Of a DNA stretch of 40,849 nt, positions 8,410 to 17,300 are shown one piece after another (positions within the stretch are counted from its first letter, which is position 1; the number at the start of each line of letters is the position of its first letter). A model generated the notes under the pieces. The model searched no databases and had not been told where the DNA came from. It saw only the letters and a program-made list of their open reading frames with translations. The translations under genes were made by a program, and so were the position numbers. This DNA comes from an uncultured Aureispira sp. (GTDB lineage Bacteria; Bacteroidota; Bacteroidia; Chitinophagales; Saprospiraceae), in the NCBI GenBank assembly GCA_905480485.1, contig CAJQQM010000021.1, positions 1-40,849 of the forward strand. Reading direction: 5' to 3'.

Positions 8410-9390
8410 ATGGGCAAAACAGCACTAATTACAGGTATAAATGGGCAAGACGGTTCCTACTTGGCAGAATTTTTAATCAACAAAGGTTATACCGTTTGGG
8501 GTATTCTAAAACGAAACTCAGTTGCAGAAAATCAAACATTTAGAATTGATCATCTCAGAAATACTCCGCAACTACAACTTGAATATGCTGATTTGTTGGA
8601 CATGGCCTCATTGGTTCGTGTGTTGCAAAAATCTAAAGCAGAGGAAATCTATAATCTAGCCGCTCAATCTCATGTTCGAATTAGTTTTGACCAACCTATT
8701 TATACCGCACAATCAACCGGTATTGGCACCCTAAATTTACTAGAAGCCGTTCGACTTATATGCCCCGAGGCTAAATTTTATCAAGCCTCTTCTTCAGAAA
8801 TGTTTGGCAATAATATTGACGCCGATGGCTTTCAACGTGAAAATACACCTATGAATCCCGTTTCCCCTTATGGTTGTGCTAAAGTTTTTGCCTACAATAT
8901 TTGCCGCAACTACAGAAATTCATACAATTTATTTATTTCAAATGGTATTTTATTTAATCACGAATCGCCACGAAGAGGGTCCAATTTTGTAACCAATAAA
9001 GTGGCGAAAGAAGCTGCGCGTATCAAATTGGGATTGTCGGATAAATTAGTACTTGGCAATACGCAGGCTACGCGCGATTGGGGGCACGCTAAAGATTACG
9101 TTGAAGCTATGTGGATGATGCTGCAGCACGACAAGGCGGATGATTTTGTTTGTGCCACAGGCGTCTCTCATTCCGTTCAGTACTTAGTCGATTATTGTTT
9201 TAAAATTGTTGATTTAGACCCCGCTCAATATGTTAGCAGTGCCGCTCGTTACATGCGCCCCGAAGAGCTACACGATTTAAAAGGCGACAGTAGCAAAATG
9301 CGTTCAACCTTAAACTGGCAGCCTGCTTATACTTTCGAAAGTATGATGGAAGAAATGGTGCACTACTGGTTAGATTTTTACACAAAATAA
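8410..9390 (+). CDS. gmd: GDP-mannose 4,6-dehydratase
   Basis: It converts GDP-D-mannose to GDP-4-keto-6-deoxymannose, the first step to GDP-L-fucose. The extended short-chain dehydrogenase fold is visible: NAD(P)-binding GINGQDG at 9-15, AAQSHVRISF, the SSSEMFG block with Glu130, catalytic Tyr154 and Lys158 in YGCAK, and the family signature FNHESPRRGSNFVTNK, which separates Gmd from other dehydratases. At 326 residues it is somewhat shorter than the E. coli enzyme. The ATG at 8410 follows an A-rich leader. The next gene, fcl, starts 9 bases after its stop, and the two steps are consecutive, so this is a two-gene GDP-fucose operon. Confidence 0.92.
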   Translation: MGKTALITGINGQDGSYLAEFLINKGYTVWGILKRNSVAENQTFRIDHLRNTPQLQLEYADLLDMASLVRVLQKSKAEEIYNLAAQSHVRISFDQPIYTAQSTGIGTLNLLEAVRLICPEAKFYQASSSEMFGNNIDADGFQRENTPMNPVSPYGCAKVFAYNICRNYRNSYNLFISNGILFNHESPRRGSNFVTNKVAKEAARIKLGLSDKLVLGNTQATRDWGHAKDYVEAMWMMLQHDKADDFVCATGVSHSVQYLVDYCFKIVDLDPAQYVSSAARYMRPEELHDLKGDSSKMRSTLNWQPAYTFESMMEEMVHYWLDFYTK

Positions 9391-9399
9391 ATCCTTATC

Positions 9400-10299
9400 A
9401 TGAGATTAGTTACTGGGGGTACAGGCATGGTCGGCAGTGCGATTCAAGCAGATTTAAAAATTGGGTCAAAAGATTGTGACCTTAGTAATTGGGCTGCTGT
9501 ATCCGCTTTTTTTAAAGAACATCAACCCACTGAAGTTATACACTGCGCTGCCAAAGTGGGTGGTATATGGGGAAATATGCATTATAAGGGCGATTTTTTT
9601 AGAGAAAATATATTAATGAATACCCATGTTATTGAAGCAGCACGCTTGCATGGCGTAAAAAAACTAGTTGCTTTTTTGTCTACTTGTGTCTTTCCTGACC
9701 AAGTTAGTTATCCGCTTTCTGAATCAAAAATACACCAAGGGCCACCGCATGCATCGAACGATGCTTATGCCTACGCAAAACGTATGTGTGACATACAAAT
9801 AAGAGCCTATCGCGAGCAATATGGCCTTCAATATGTGTCTGTAATTCCTACCAATATATATGGACCTAATGATTTGTTCGATCTTGAAAATGGCCACGTT
9901 GTACCTTCTCTAATTCATCGTTGTTTTTTGGCAAGAGAAGCGGGCAAAAACCTCGAAGTTTGGGGTTCGGGAAGCCCACTAAGGGAATTTATATTTTCAG
10001 AGGATGTGGCCCAACTTTCTACATGGGCCCTCGAACATTATCACGAGTCTGAACCGATCATTTTCTCTACTTCTGAAGAAACAAGTATCAAAACCTTAGT
10101 GGAAATGATTGCTGAACTATTGCGTTTTAAAGGTAAGTTGATTTGGCTTAGCGACAAACCCGACGGACAGCATCGCAAACCTAGCGACAACGCTAAATTG
10201 GCTAAATATTTGCCTAATTTTGAATACACAGCACTCTATGAAGGCTTGAAGAAAACTATTGAATGGTTTGAAGCCAACTACCCTAACATTAGAAAATAG
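9400..10299 (+). CDS. fcl: GDP-L-fucose synthase (epimerase/reductase)
   Basis: It epimerises and reduces GDP-4-keto-6-deoxymannose to GDP-L-fucose with NADPH. The 299-residue protein has a glycine-rich nucleotide motif at its very start (VTGGTGMVGSAI), the family marker AAKVGGIWGN, the STCVFP segment with Cys96, Tyr123 and Lys127 in YAYAK, NIYGPND, NGHVVPSLIHR with the conserved His, and SPLREFIFSEDVA near the sugar site. It follows gmd by 9 bases and ends convergent to a glycosyltransferase gene. Fucose made here probably goes to envelope polysaccharide or protein glycosylation; type IX cargo in this phylum is often glycosylated, so that is an inference only. Confidence 0.93.
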   Translation: MRLVTGGTGMVGSAIQADLKIGSKDCDLSNWAAVSAFFKEHQPTEVIHCAAKVGGIWGNMHYKGDFFRENILMNTHVIEAARLHGVKKLVAFLSTCVFPDQVSYPLSESKIHQGPPHASNDAYAYAKRMCDIQIRAYREQYGLQYVSVIPTNIYGPNDLFDLENGHVVPSLIHRCFLAREAGKNLEVWGSGSPLREFIFSEDVAQLSTWALEHYHESEPIIFSTSEETSIKTLVEMIAELLRFKGKLIWLSDKPDGQHRKPSDNAKLAKYLPNFEYTALYEGLKKTIEWFEANYPNIRK

Positions 10300-10375
10300 A
10301 GTTTATTTCAAGCTTGTATATTGGTTATTGTAGTATCTATGGCCAGGCTTCATAAAAATCCCTACAGGCTTAGGC

Positions 10376-11125
10376 CTATCGAACAGAACCCCTTTTAAAT
10401 GCTTTAACTGCGAAAAAAACATGTTGCCAAAGCGTGGGTAGAAGACCAAAGTGTTTAGTAAGCACGTGGAATCGTTGTTTCAACGAAGCTTTTCGATGTT
10501 GAGTAGAGGTTCCTCCTTCTACAAAACTACACATAACTTGACCACAATCGCGCAGCGAATTCGTTTGCTTTAGTATATTAATAACCCAATCTAAATCCCC
10601 TACAAGATGATACTCCAAATTATAAAGGGGTGCCAACTTACGTTTGACCAACATAGCTTGATGACAAATCACCATCCCATTTTTCAGGGTTTTCCAAGAA
10701 AGAGAATGCCGGTCAGGATGTGCTTTACGTTCTTCTAAAGGTCGTTCTTGACCTTCCTCATTGATCAGCATCGCTTTACCGTAAATGAAGTCTTCATTTT
10801 GATGTTCTTGCATGGCAAGTCGAAGGGTGTCGGCAGCATAAATTTGGTCGTCTGCATGCAAAAACCAAAGATAATCCCCCGTTGCACGCGCTATCCCTTT
10901 GTTCATGGCATCGTAAATTCCCTTGTCAGATTGGCTATATACTGCCGAAATGTGCGGGTACTTTGCCACAATTGATAAAGTTTCATCGGTGGATTGTCCA
11001 TCGATAATCAGATGTTCTATATTGGGATAGTCTTGCTGCTGCACAGAGACCAACGTTTTTTCGATGGTTTTAGCTGCATTGTAACAAACCGTAATGATGG
11101 AGATTTTGGGCCTTGCCGGGTGCAT
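10376..11125 (-). CDS. Family 2 glycosyltransferase
   Basis: The 249-residue protein has the GT-A fold of family 2 transferases: ISIITVCYNAAKTIEKTL at the start, the LIIDGQSTDET block, SDKGIYDAMNKGIARATGDY, and the metal-binding DxD element as HADD near residue 92. This start-to-DxD pattern is closest to the WcaA/colanic-acid type of polysaccharide transferases. There is no membrane segment, so it is cytosolic or peripheral. It is convergent to the GDP-fucose genes (77 bases between stops) and divergent from a methyltransferase gene. Its donor and acceptor cannot be read; a link to fucosylated polysaccharide rests on position only. Confidence 0.88.
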   Translation of the reverse strand: MHPARPKISIITVCYNAAKTIEKTLVSVQQQDYPNIEHLIIDGQSTDETLSIVAKYPHISAVYSQSDKGIYDAMNKGIARATGDYLWFLHADDQIYAADTLRLAMQEHQNEDFIYGKAMLINEEGQERPLEERKAHPDRHSLSWKTLKNGMVICHQAMLVKRKLAPLYNLEYHLVGDLDWVINILKQTNSLRDCGQVMCSFVEGGTSTQHRKASLKQRFHVLTKHFGLLPTLWQHVFFAVKAFKRGSVR

Positions 11126-11153
11126 AACATTAGAATTGCTCGTGGTTAAAGTA

Positions 11154-11161
11154 CAAATCTA
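11154..11161 (-). promoter_or_regulatory. Candidate -7 element (TAGATTTG on minus strand) for the glycosyltransferase
   Basis: CAAATCTA on the plus strand reads TAGATTTG on the minus strand, an exact TAnnTTTG match about 29 bases before the start codon at 11125. No -33 element is seen at normal spacing. It would fire away from the promoter at 11199-11229. Confidence 0.35.
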
Positions 11162-11198
11162 CAATTAATGCAGTAATATTCTAATTAGCGCTGTCGAT

Positions 11199-11229
11199 TT
11201 TGTGTATCTTTCATAAAAAGCTATATTTG
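11199..11229 (+). promoter_or_regulatory. Promoter of the methyltransferase operon
   Basis: TTTG at 11199-11202 and TATATTTG at 11222-11229, separated by 19 bases, are an ideal Bacteroidota sigma-A promoter. Predicted start near 11236, 24 bases before the ATG at 11260. Confidence 0.65.
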
Positions 11230-11259
11230 TATATTCCATTAGGCTAAAAAAAACAGAAG

Positions 11260-12027
11260 ATGTCCAATACAGATAGGGTTGATAAGGAAATGTTTGATAA
11301 AGGTGGTCATTACCTTGGGAAGCCAGCTGATATTCACGACAAATTGATTCACAGAAGGATTGCACTAACCAAAGCAGTCCCTAATTTTGTAGGTAAAGAC
11401 CTCGATTTAGTAGAAATTGGCTGTGGCAACGGGGCAACTCTTATTCTTTTGGCGGACAGTATGAAATCTTGTCTTGGCCTAGACATAAACAACGACCACG
11501 AAGCAGAGTTTAATACCCTTAAAACACAACATACAGCCAATAATTGTCGCTTTGAAGTTTGCGATGTAGAACAAGAAAAAATTGAACAGCAGTTCGATCG
11601 AATGATTAGCTTTGAAGTGATTGAACATTTGCAAGACGACCAACATGTTAGCCGCTATTATGATTTACTAAAACCCGGGGGACTAGCCGTTTTCTCTGTC
11701 CCCAACAAATGGTGGATTTTTGAAACTCATGGTGCCAAATTGCCTTTATTACCTTGGAATCGTGTTCCCTTTTTTTCTTGGTTACCTAAGCCCATACACG
11801 AACGATATGCCAATGCACGTATTTATACCAAAACAAGAATCCTAAACCTGCTTAAAGCAGCGCAATTTGAAATACTAGATAGTCAATACATTACGGCCCC
11901 TTTAGATGTACTAAAGGATGGTGCGGTCAAACGGTTTTTTACCCAAAATGTATTTAAACACGATACTACAAGCAACCCTATACTATCTACCTCTATTTTT
12001 GTTGTTGTCAGAAAACCACTTTCATGA
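11260..12027 (+). CDS. Class I SAM-dependent methyltransferase
   Basis: The 255-residue protein carries the Rossmann methyltransferase motifs: SAM-binding VEIGCGNG at about 50-57, the acidic end of strand two in LGLDIN, CDVEQ, motif IV FDRMISFEVIEHL and LLKPGGLAVFSVPN. It belongs to the Methyltransf_11/UbiE-like group; the WWIFETHGAKLPLLPWNRVPF stretch with a later IHERYANARIYT segment resembles enzymes acting on lipid- or sugar-linked substrates in envelope gene sets, but the substrate is not identifiable. Its stop overlaps the start of the next gene by four bases (ATGA), so translation of the two is coupled. Confidence 0.86.
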   Translation: MSNTDRVDKEMFDKGGHYLGKPADIHDKLIHRRIALTKAVPNFVGKDLDLVEIGCGNGATLILLADSMKSCLGLDINNDHEAEFNTLKTQHTANNCRFEVCDVEQEKIEQQFDRMISFEVIEHLQDDQHVSRYYDLLKPGGLAVFSVPNKWWIFETHGAKLPLLPWNRVPFFSWLPKPIHERYANARIYTKTRILNLLKAAQFEILDSQYITAPLDVLKDGAVKRFFTQNVFKHDTTSNPILSTSIFVVVRKPLS

Positions 12028-12572
12028 GTGTTTTTTCCAAAATATTCGGAGCCCTCAATCAAGACCTCCCGCTGTTTAATAATTTAGACGAAGGGGTTGA
12101 TTTTTTGATGAATTATCTATTTCGCTTCAGCGAAGAATTATGGGACGAAGAATTTTATACAGAAATTCGTTGGCTAGAGATTAGAGATGATGTCCACTTT
12201 CAAGAATCCATTCTTCATGTATTTAAAGAGGATGGTCAATATTTAAGAATTCTTGATGGAGATATCAGTTCGGGTGTATGGGAAAATGAATTGGGTGGAA
12301 TTATTCTTAAAATCAATGGACGGCACGAACTTTATGAACGCACTTTTTTGAACGAGGAATTTTTCATCCTAAAAAAACATGGTGACCACAGCATTAAGGG
12401 ATTGGCTAGTAAATACTTTTTTTTGACCCGTGAACCCCTTGGAAAGCGGTATGAATGGCCTCAGTTATTAAGTATCCTGTATGCAGTATATCAAAGCAAT
12501 ACCCATTTCAGAATCATAGTATTTGTTTTCGTAGCTTTGCTATTTATTGTCTTATTCTTTACCTTATTTTAA
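12024..12572 (+). CDS. Unknown tail-anchored protein coupled to the methyltransferase
   Basis: I do not recognise a family. The 182-residue protein is acidic and soluble-looking for about 157 residues and ends in one strong hydrophobic segment (IIVFVFVALLFIVLFFTLF), so it is a C-terminal tail anchor with the bulk in the cytosol. There is no signal peptide. The start ATG overlaps the methyltransferase stop as ATGA, implying tight co-expression and perhaps membrane recruitment of the methyltransferase. A strong terminator follows within two bases of the stop. Confidence 0.75.
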   Translation: MSVFSKIFGALNQDLPLFNNLDEGVDFLMNYLFRFSEELWDEEFYTEIRWLEIRDDVHFQESILHVFKEDGQYLRILDGDISSGVWENELGGIILKINGRHELYERTFLNEEFFILKKHGDHSIKGLASKYFFLTREPLGKRYEWPQLLSILYAVYQSNTHFRIIVFVFVALLFIVLFFTLF

Positions 12573-12573
12573 A

Positions 12574-12605
12574 AAAAAAGCACTTCCGATAGAAGTGCTT
12601 TTTTT
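12574..12605. terminator. Bidirectional intrinsic terminator
   Basis: GCACTTC (12580-12586) pairs with GAAGTGC (12592-12598) around CGATA, flanked by A-run and T-run (six or more each side), so it works on both strands for the convergent genes ending at 12572 and 12610. The same GCACTTC stem is used after groEL. Confidence 0.85.
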
Positions 12606-12609
12606 GAAT

Positions 12610-13815
12610 TTATTTGATGCCTAATTTTTTAGCAATCTTTTTAGGTAAAGCATCTTTGTGCAACATTATGTTCATTGTTTTGTAACGAACATAAGCTTCA
12701 GAAGCATAAAAATATCCGTCGCAAAAATTACCGGTTCCCCAAGAATTTTTGACCCGAAAGTATTTGGTTCCATTTTGATCTTTAACCAAGCCGGTTACAT
12801 GCATGCCGTGGTCGTCGGTAGTTTGATAATTGTCGTAGGCTATCTGACGCATCTCCGGACTAATTTTTTTCTCCGGTACGGGCTGTGCAAAAGCATCAGA
12901 GATTTTTTCGGCACCTGCGTCGCTAAAATAACGATTATCTCTTCCTTTTTTGCGAATAGTCGATTCATCTTCAGGTACAATTGCCAAGCCATCTCTAAAT
13001 GAAAAGCCTTTTTCGGATACATCCGAAGCCCAGGCCCAAGAAAAACCTTCATTAATAGCGTGTTCTGCAACCTCCATCATTTCATCTAAGGGTAGGTTAT
13101 AAACCTGTCCAAAAGCCCAGTTATCGGGTACTGCCAATACGAATTGCTCGTAGAAAGGATGGTGCGTAAACGACCCTATAACAACGTAATCATTCATATC
13201 CATACCTAATTCTTTTGCATAAGATTTGCCATCGTAGGTTTTGCCGTCGACTTCAAATGTTTCGGGCTTAGCACCTAAATAGGCATCTAAAACTCCGTCG
13301 ATTGCATCCAACCAAACCGGTGTTAAAACTCTATTCTGCGGACTTTTAACAACCACATCCACCATTGCTTTAAGCATTTTATCCATCTCTGCATGATTGT
13401 GCGTTTTGCTACCGTAATTTAGTCCTTCATAAGCCGATAGTGGGACGATGCCGTATTTTTTGATCACTTGTGGGATATCATGGAAAGCGCCTCCTGCACT
13501 AAAATTGAAATTACCATGCATGCGCACGTAATTAACCGCTTTATCGTGATAAGCATTTCGTGCAATCCACATTTCTGACAATTCATGCTTCCCTTTGCCC
13601 ATCCGCAACAACTCAGATTCCAAAAAAGACAAGGCAGAGAAGGTCCAACAAGTACCTGTACGCCCTTGACTCTGAACTGGAGTAGCTTCTAAATTTTTGA
13701 GTACCGTAAATTGATATTCACTGCCATCTTTATTCGTTACTTTTTCTGTTTCTTGCGCTTTTAGGGTTCCAAAGGCTACAATCGACAAAAATAGAAATCC
13801 TATCATCTTTTTCAT
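12610..13815 (-). CDS. Exported C1-family cysteine peptidase (aminopeptidase C / bleomycin hydrolase-like)
   Basis: The 401-residue protein begins with a Sec signal (MKKMIGFLFLSIVAFGTLKAQ). The papain-like triad is visible: oxyanion Gln50, Cys56 in GTCWTFSA, His336 in DDHGMHV, and Asn357 in VKNSWGT. Overall layout, with a long stretch between Cys and His, fits the C1B aminopeptidase C/bleomycin hydrolase branch, common as exported enzymes in Bacteroidota. No pro-peptide of the papain type and no type IX sorting domain are seen, so a periplasmic location is likely. It is convergent with the tail-anchored protein and shares the terminator. A CAAAGGTA at 13856-13863 (TACCTTTG on the minus strand) is a candidate -7 element about 40 bases upstream. 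Confidence 0.9.
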   Translation of the reverse strand: MKKMIGFLFLSIVAFGTLKAQETEKVTNKDGSEYQFTVLKNLEATPVQSQGRTGTCWTFSALSFLESELLRMGKGKHELSEMWIARNAYHDKAVNYVRMHGNFNFSAGGAFHDIPQVIKKYGIVPLSAYEGLNYGSKTHNHAEMDKMLKAMVDVVVKSPQNRVLTPVWLDAIDGVLDAYLGAKPETFEVDGKTYDGKSYAKELGMDMNDYVVIGSFTHHPFYEQFVLAVPDNWAFGQVYNLPLDEMMEVAEHAINEGFSWAWASDVSEKGFSFRDGLAIVPEDESTIRKKGRDNRYFSDAGAEKISDAFAQPVPEKKISPEMRQIAYDNYQTTDDHGMHVTGLVKDQNGTKYFRVKNSWGTGNFCDGYFYASEAYVRYKTMNIMLHKDALPKKIAKKLGIK

Positions 13816-13855
13816 TGTATTGCTTTTTGATTTACAAATAGTTCATTATAAGATG

Positions 13856-13863
13856 CAAAGGTA
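13856..13863 (-). promoter_or_regulatory. Candidate -7 element (TACCTTTG on minus strand) for the cysteine peptidase
   Basis: Exact TAnnTTTG match on the minus strand, about 40 bases upstream of the ATG at 13815. No -33 TTTG at standard spacing. Confidence 0.35.
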
Positions 13864-14097
13864 CAGATTTCAAGTCATATAATAGCTAAAAATTAATCAA
13901 AATTAAGCCTAAAAGTGCAAAAGACACCATTCAAAAGGGAGCTAACTTTACAGTAGCGAAAGTTCTAATATTAGGAATATTTCTAAAAAATAGAGTTTAT
14001 TAACAATAAATACCATTGATTATCAGACACTTACAAAAAGGCTTTGTTTTTGGACTGTTATGGTTGTTGTAGTAAATATAGAATAGAATAATGTTAG

Positions 14098-14105
14098 TAA
14101 TTTTG
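14098..14105 (+). promoter_or_regulatory. -7 element TAATTTTG in front of the candidate small RNA
   Basis: Exact TAnnTTTG match ending four bases before the first hairpin of the RNA at 14109. A TTG at 14067-14069 is 28 bases upstream, too far for a standard -33 element, so the promoter is only half supported. Confidence 0.45.
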
Positions 14106-14108
14106 CTC

Positions 14109-14195
14109 TTTAAGCCGAAAGGGGTAGTGACTTTAAGGCTTAAACCGAATCTCGATTCGGCAGTCAGTTGGAAATATCCGGCTGACTTTTTTTTT
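14109..14195 (+). ncRNA. Candidate structured small RNA, three contiguous hairpins ending in a terminator
   Basis: Three helices follow without gaps. Hairpin 1: TTTAAGCC (14109-14116) with GGCTTAAA (14137-14144), a perfect 8-bp stem around a 20-base purine-rich loop. Hairpin 2: CCGAATCTCGATTCGG (14145-14160). Hairpin 3: AGTCAGTTGG (14162-14171) with CCGGCTGACT (14178-14187), ten pairs including two G-U, loop AAATAT, then nine T (14187-14195), a textbook intrinsic terminator. A -7 element ends just upstream. No open reading frame occupies it, and the next gene has its own -7 element at 14252, so it looks like an independent RNA of about 86 bases. It could instead be an attenuator leader for the gene at 14322. 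I recognise no known family. Confidence 0.55.
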
Positions 14196-14251
14196 GGTTG
14201 GATAGCAAGTACAAATTGACATTAATCAATGCTTTAATTGATGTTAGGGCT

Positions 14252-14259
14252 TATTTTTG
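14252..14259 (+). promoter_or_regulatory. Candidate -7 element TATTTTTG for the LamG surface protein
   Basis: Exact TAnnTTTG match giving a start near 14266, about 56 bases before the ATG at 14322. No -33 element at standard spacing. It lies after the terminator of the small RNA, so the gene need not depend on read-through. Confidence 0.35.
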
Positions 14260-14321
14260 GTAGTGACAGAAACGATTAACAAGGATCTGTCAATATCCAA
14301 AAATCCACCAAAACAAACATT

Positions 14322-17300
14322 ATGCTACATTTCGGGTCATCTGACCAACACTCGCCTCCCCTTTTAAAGCAATTCAACAATTACTTAGGAATCCTTTTTG
14401 TTTTCCTACTACCCACTTCTTCATTGTTGGCGCAAGCTACTTTTAATCTGACCGGCAAATCGCTTAGTATAAGCAATGGACAGTCGGTTACAAGTGTCAA
14501 TGACAATACACAATTTAGCAATCTTGCTGTTTGCAATGGTTCAATAGGCCATCTTTTTACGATTAGTAATACCGGCACAAGCCCCTTAATCATCAGTTCT
14601 ATTTCAAGTTCTTTAACTGCCTTTAGCTTAGGAAACATCCCAAGTTCTATCAATCCCGGACAAAATGCGGACTTTAGCCTGTATTTTGACCCAGCAACGA
14701 TAGATACTTTTAGGAGTACAATAACGATTATCAACAACGACCTTAGTCAAGATCCCTTTAGTTTTGAAGTAGAAGGATTAGGCATAGGCCCGCAGACAGA
14801 TATTGTTCGTGGAAATGCCCTTAGCCTGGATGGCAATGATGATTATATTGATTGTTCTACTAGTTTGAACGCAGCCATAAATCATCAATTAGAATGTACC
14901 TTAGAGGCTTGGTTTAAGATAGATGACACGATGCCCGAACAGGTCTTGTTCTCAAATACGGCTACAGGCATTGCAGAAGGATTAGAACTTCGGGTTCAAT
15001 CGGGCAATATTTGGTTATCTTATCGCGACAATAATGGAAGTTTGAATAGTAGTCCATTGATGGCTATAAATGCTGATACCTGGTACCATGTAGCCGGTAT
15101 TATCAATGCAGACAGCATTGGCCTATATCTCAACGGAAAATTTGAGTACAATAGCATTGTTAATACGGGTATTCTTCCGAGCGTTCATTCTTTTCTGATT
15201 GGATCTAATAACAGTTTAGGAACGTTCAATTTTGGTGGCAGTTTGGACGAATTACGTTTGTGGAGCGATTGCCGAAGCAATCATGAATTAAGGGAAAAAA
15301 TGCATTTAAATTTGACGGGTTGCGAAGACAATCTTGTGGCCTATTATCAATGTAATGCCTCTAGCGGAACTATATTAGAAAATAATTTAGGGAATAACCA
15401 TCCGGGTAATCTTTTGAATGGTCCTCAATGGCAAAATTCGACAATTAATGTAGGGAATGATGCCTCTGCATCTTCGAACAGCGAAACGATAGCATCGGTC
15501 CCTCAAGGTACGAGCAGCCAAATTTTTGGTCAAGCCAATGTATCTATGAGTATTGTTCAGCACAGTGGAATAGAAGATATCACGATCAGCTATCAAACTT
15601 TTGCCCCAAACAGTACAATCGGCTCGAATGGATTTATTAATTTTGATAATACTATTTGGACCATCAATTCATCAAAACAAGAAACCCTCGTCGCTGATTA
15701 CATTTTTAGCTTCCCGTCCAATACCTTCAGTTATTTGACAGCTAGCAAGTATGCCTTGTACTGGAGACCTATGAACAGCCCTGCCGAGTGGACCAAAATA
15801 GCGATAGCCACAGCTGTCACAGATAATTCTGTCCGATTTGGCAAAATAGGCGCTATTGGCCAATTTATGGTGGTTCAAGAATCAAGCAACCAAACCACTG
15901 AAGTAAGAGGCAACATGATAGTACTAGATGGTACCGATGACTATATTGATGCTGGAAATCATGCTAGCCTTGACTTAAACGATAATTTTTCACTAGAATC
16001 CTGGTTTAAAACCTCTACTATTTCTGCTACAGAAAAAGTTATTATGGCCAAGGAATTGAGTGTGTATAATGAGGGCTATGTGCTCTCTGTCGTCAACAAC
16101 GATATTCAATTTTATTTCCCAAATATGGGCCAACTAAGTTTTACGGGGGTTGTTCAGAATGAATGGCATCATGTAGCTGTTACCTTTAATTACGGTACGA
16201 TTAGTTTGTATTTAGATGGTGTAGAAGTGGCTTCAGGTTTTATGGAATTTATCAACAACAGCTCTGAAAATTTTTATATTGGTGCTGCGCATTTAAACAA
16301 TGGCGGTGGGTCTAATCATTATTTTGAAGGGGCAATTGACGAAGTAAGAATCTGGTCCTCTACCCGTTCACAGGCTCAAATTAGAGAAAACATGCACTTA
16401 ACATTGCGTGGAACTGAATCTGATTTAATATCCTACTATCAATTTAACAATGATTTAGCGCCCGGCAGTAGTAATGGAGTAATTGATGCTATGAATCTAA
16501 ATAATGCCACAAACTATGGCATGACAAGCAGCAACTACAGGTCTTCAGAGGTAGCCGTAGGCGGTGGTCAATCCGACCGGATTACAGTGGCAGCGTCAGG
16601 GCCGAACAGCTATTCGTTAAGCAATTCAGACGTAGAATTAACTTTTGGAACTACTACCCCTGATGGAGAAATTGTTGTTTATCGTATAGAATCTGAAAAA
16701 CCACATGGCTGGAATAGTATAGCAGGGGATGTCGACAACGAATATTTTATTGTTGAGAACTTTGGAAACAATATCAGCTTTAGTACAATTACGGATCTCA
16801 GTTTCAATAGAATTGGTTATATATCTGAAGATGATGTAGCTTTGCCACAGGCATCCTCCCCCTTATTGTTGTACAAAAGAGGCGATAATGACTATGGGCC
16901 AACTTGGGGCAACTCTAGAGGTGCTGCTGCTGCTGCAACCGCTGGTTCTTGCGGTTCTGTTCAATTTGACAACAATACCAACCTCACCTCATTTTCACAG
17001 TTTGTAGTTGTTAATGTCAATAACAACTCCTTGTTGCCTTTAGAACTAATCGCATTTGATGCTAAAAGAGTTGACCCAAGAAACATTGCGCTTAACTGGA
17101 CGATCGCTGCAAAACAACTCGTACAGAATTTTGAAATAGAAGTGATGTACACAGGACAGGCAAGTTTTAGTTCCTTAGCTTCTGTAGCGCATCTTACAGG
17201 AGCTGCTAACAAAACTGATTATAATTATTCACATCCTAACAGCCAATTAGAAGTAAGTTATTATCGGCTCAAATTGATTGGTTTGGATGGCAAGCTTAGC

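Noticed and set aside
16961-17212. Minus-strand frame in the LamG gene
   Set aside because: Shadow of the plus-strand gene; no family likeness.
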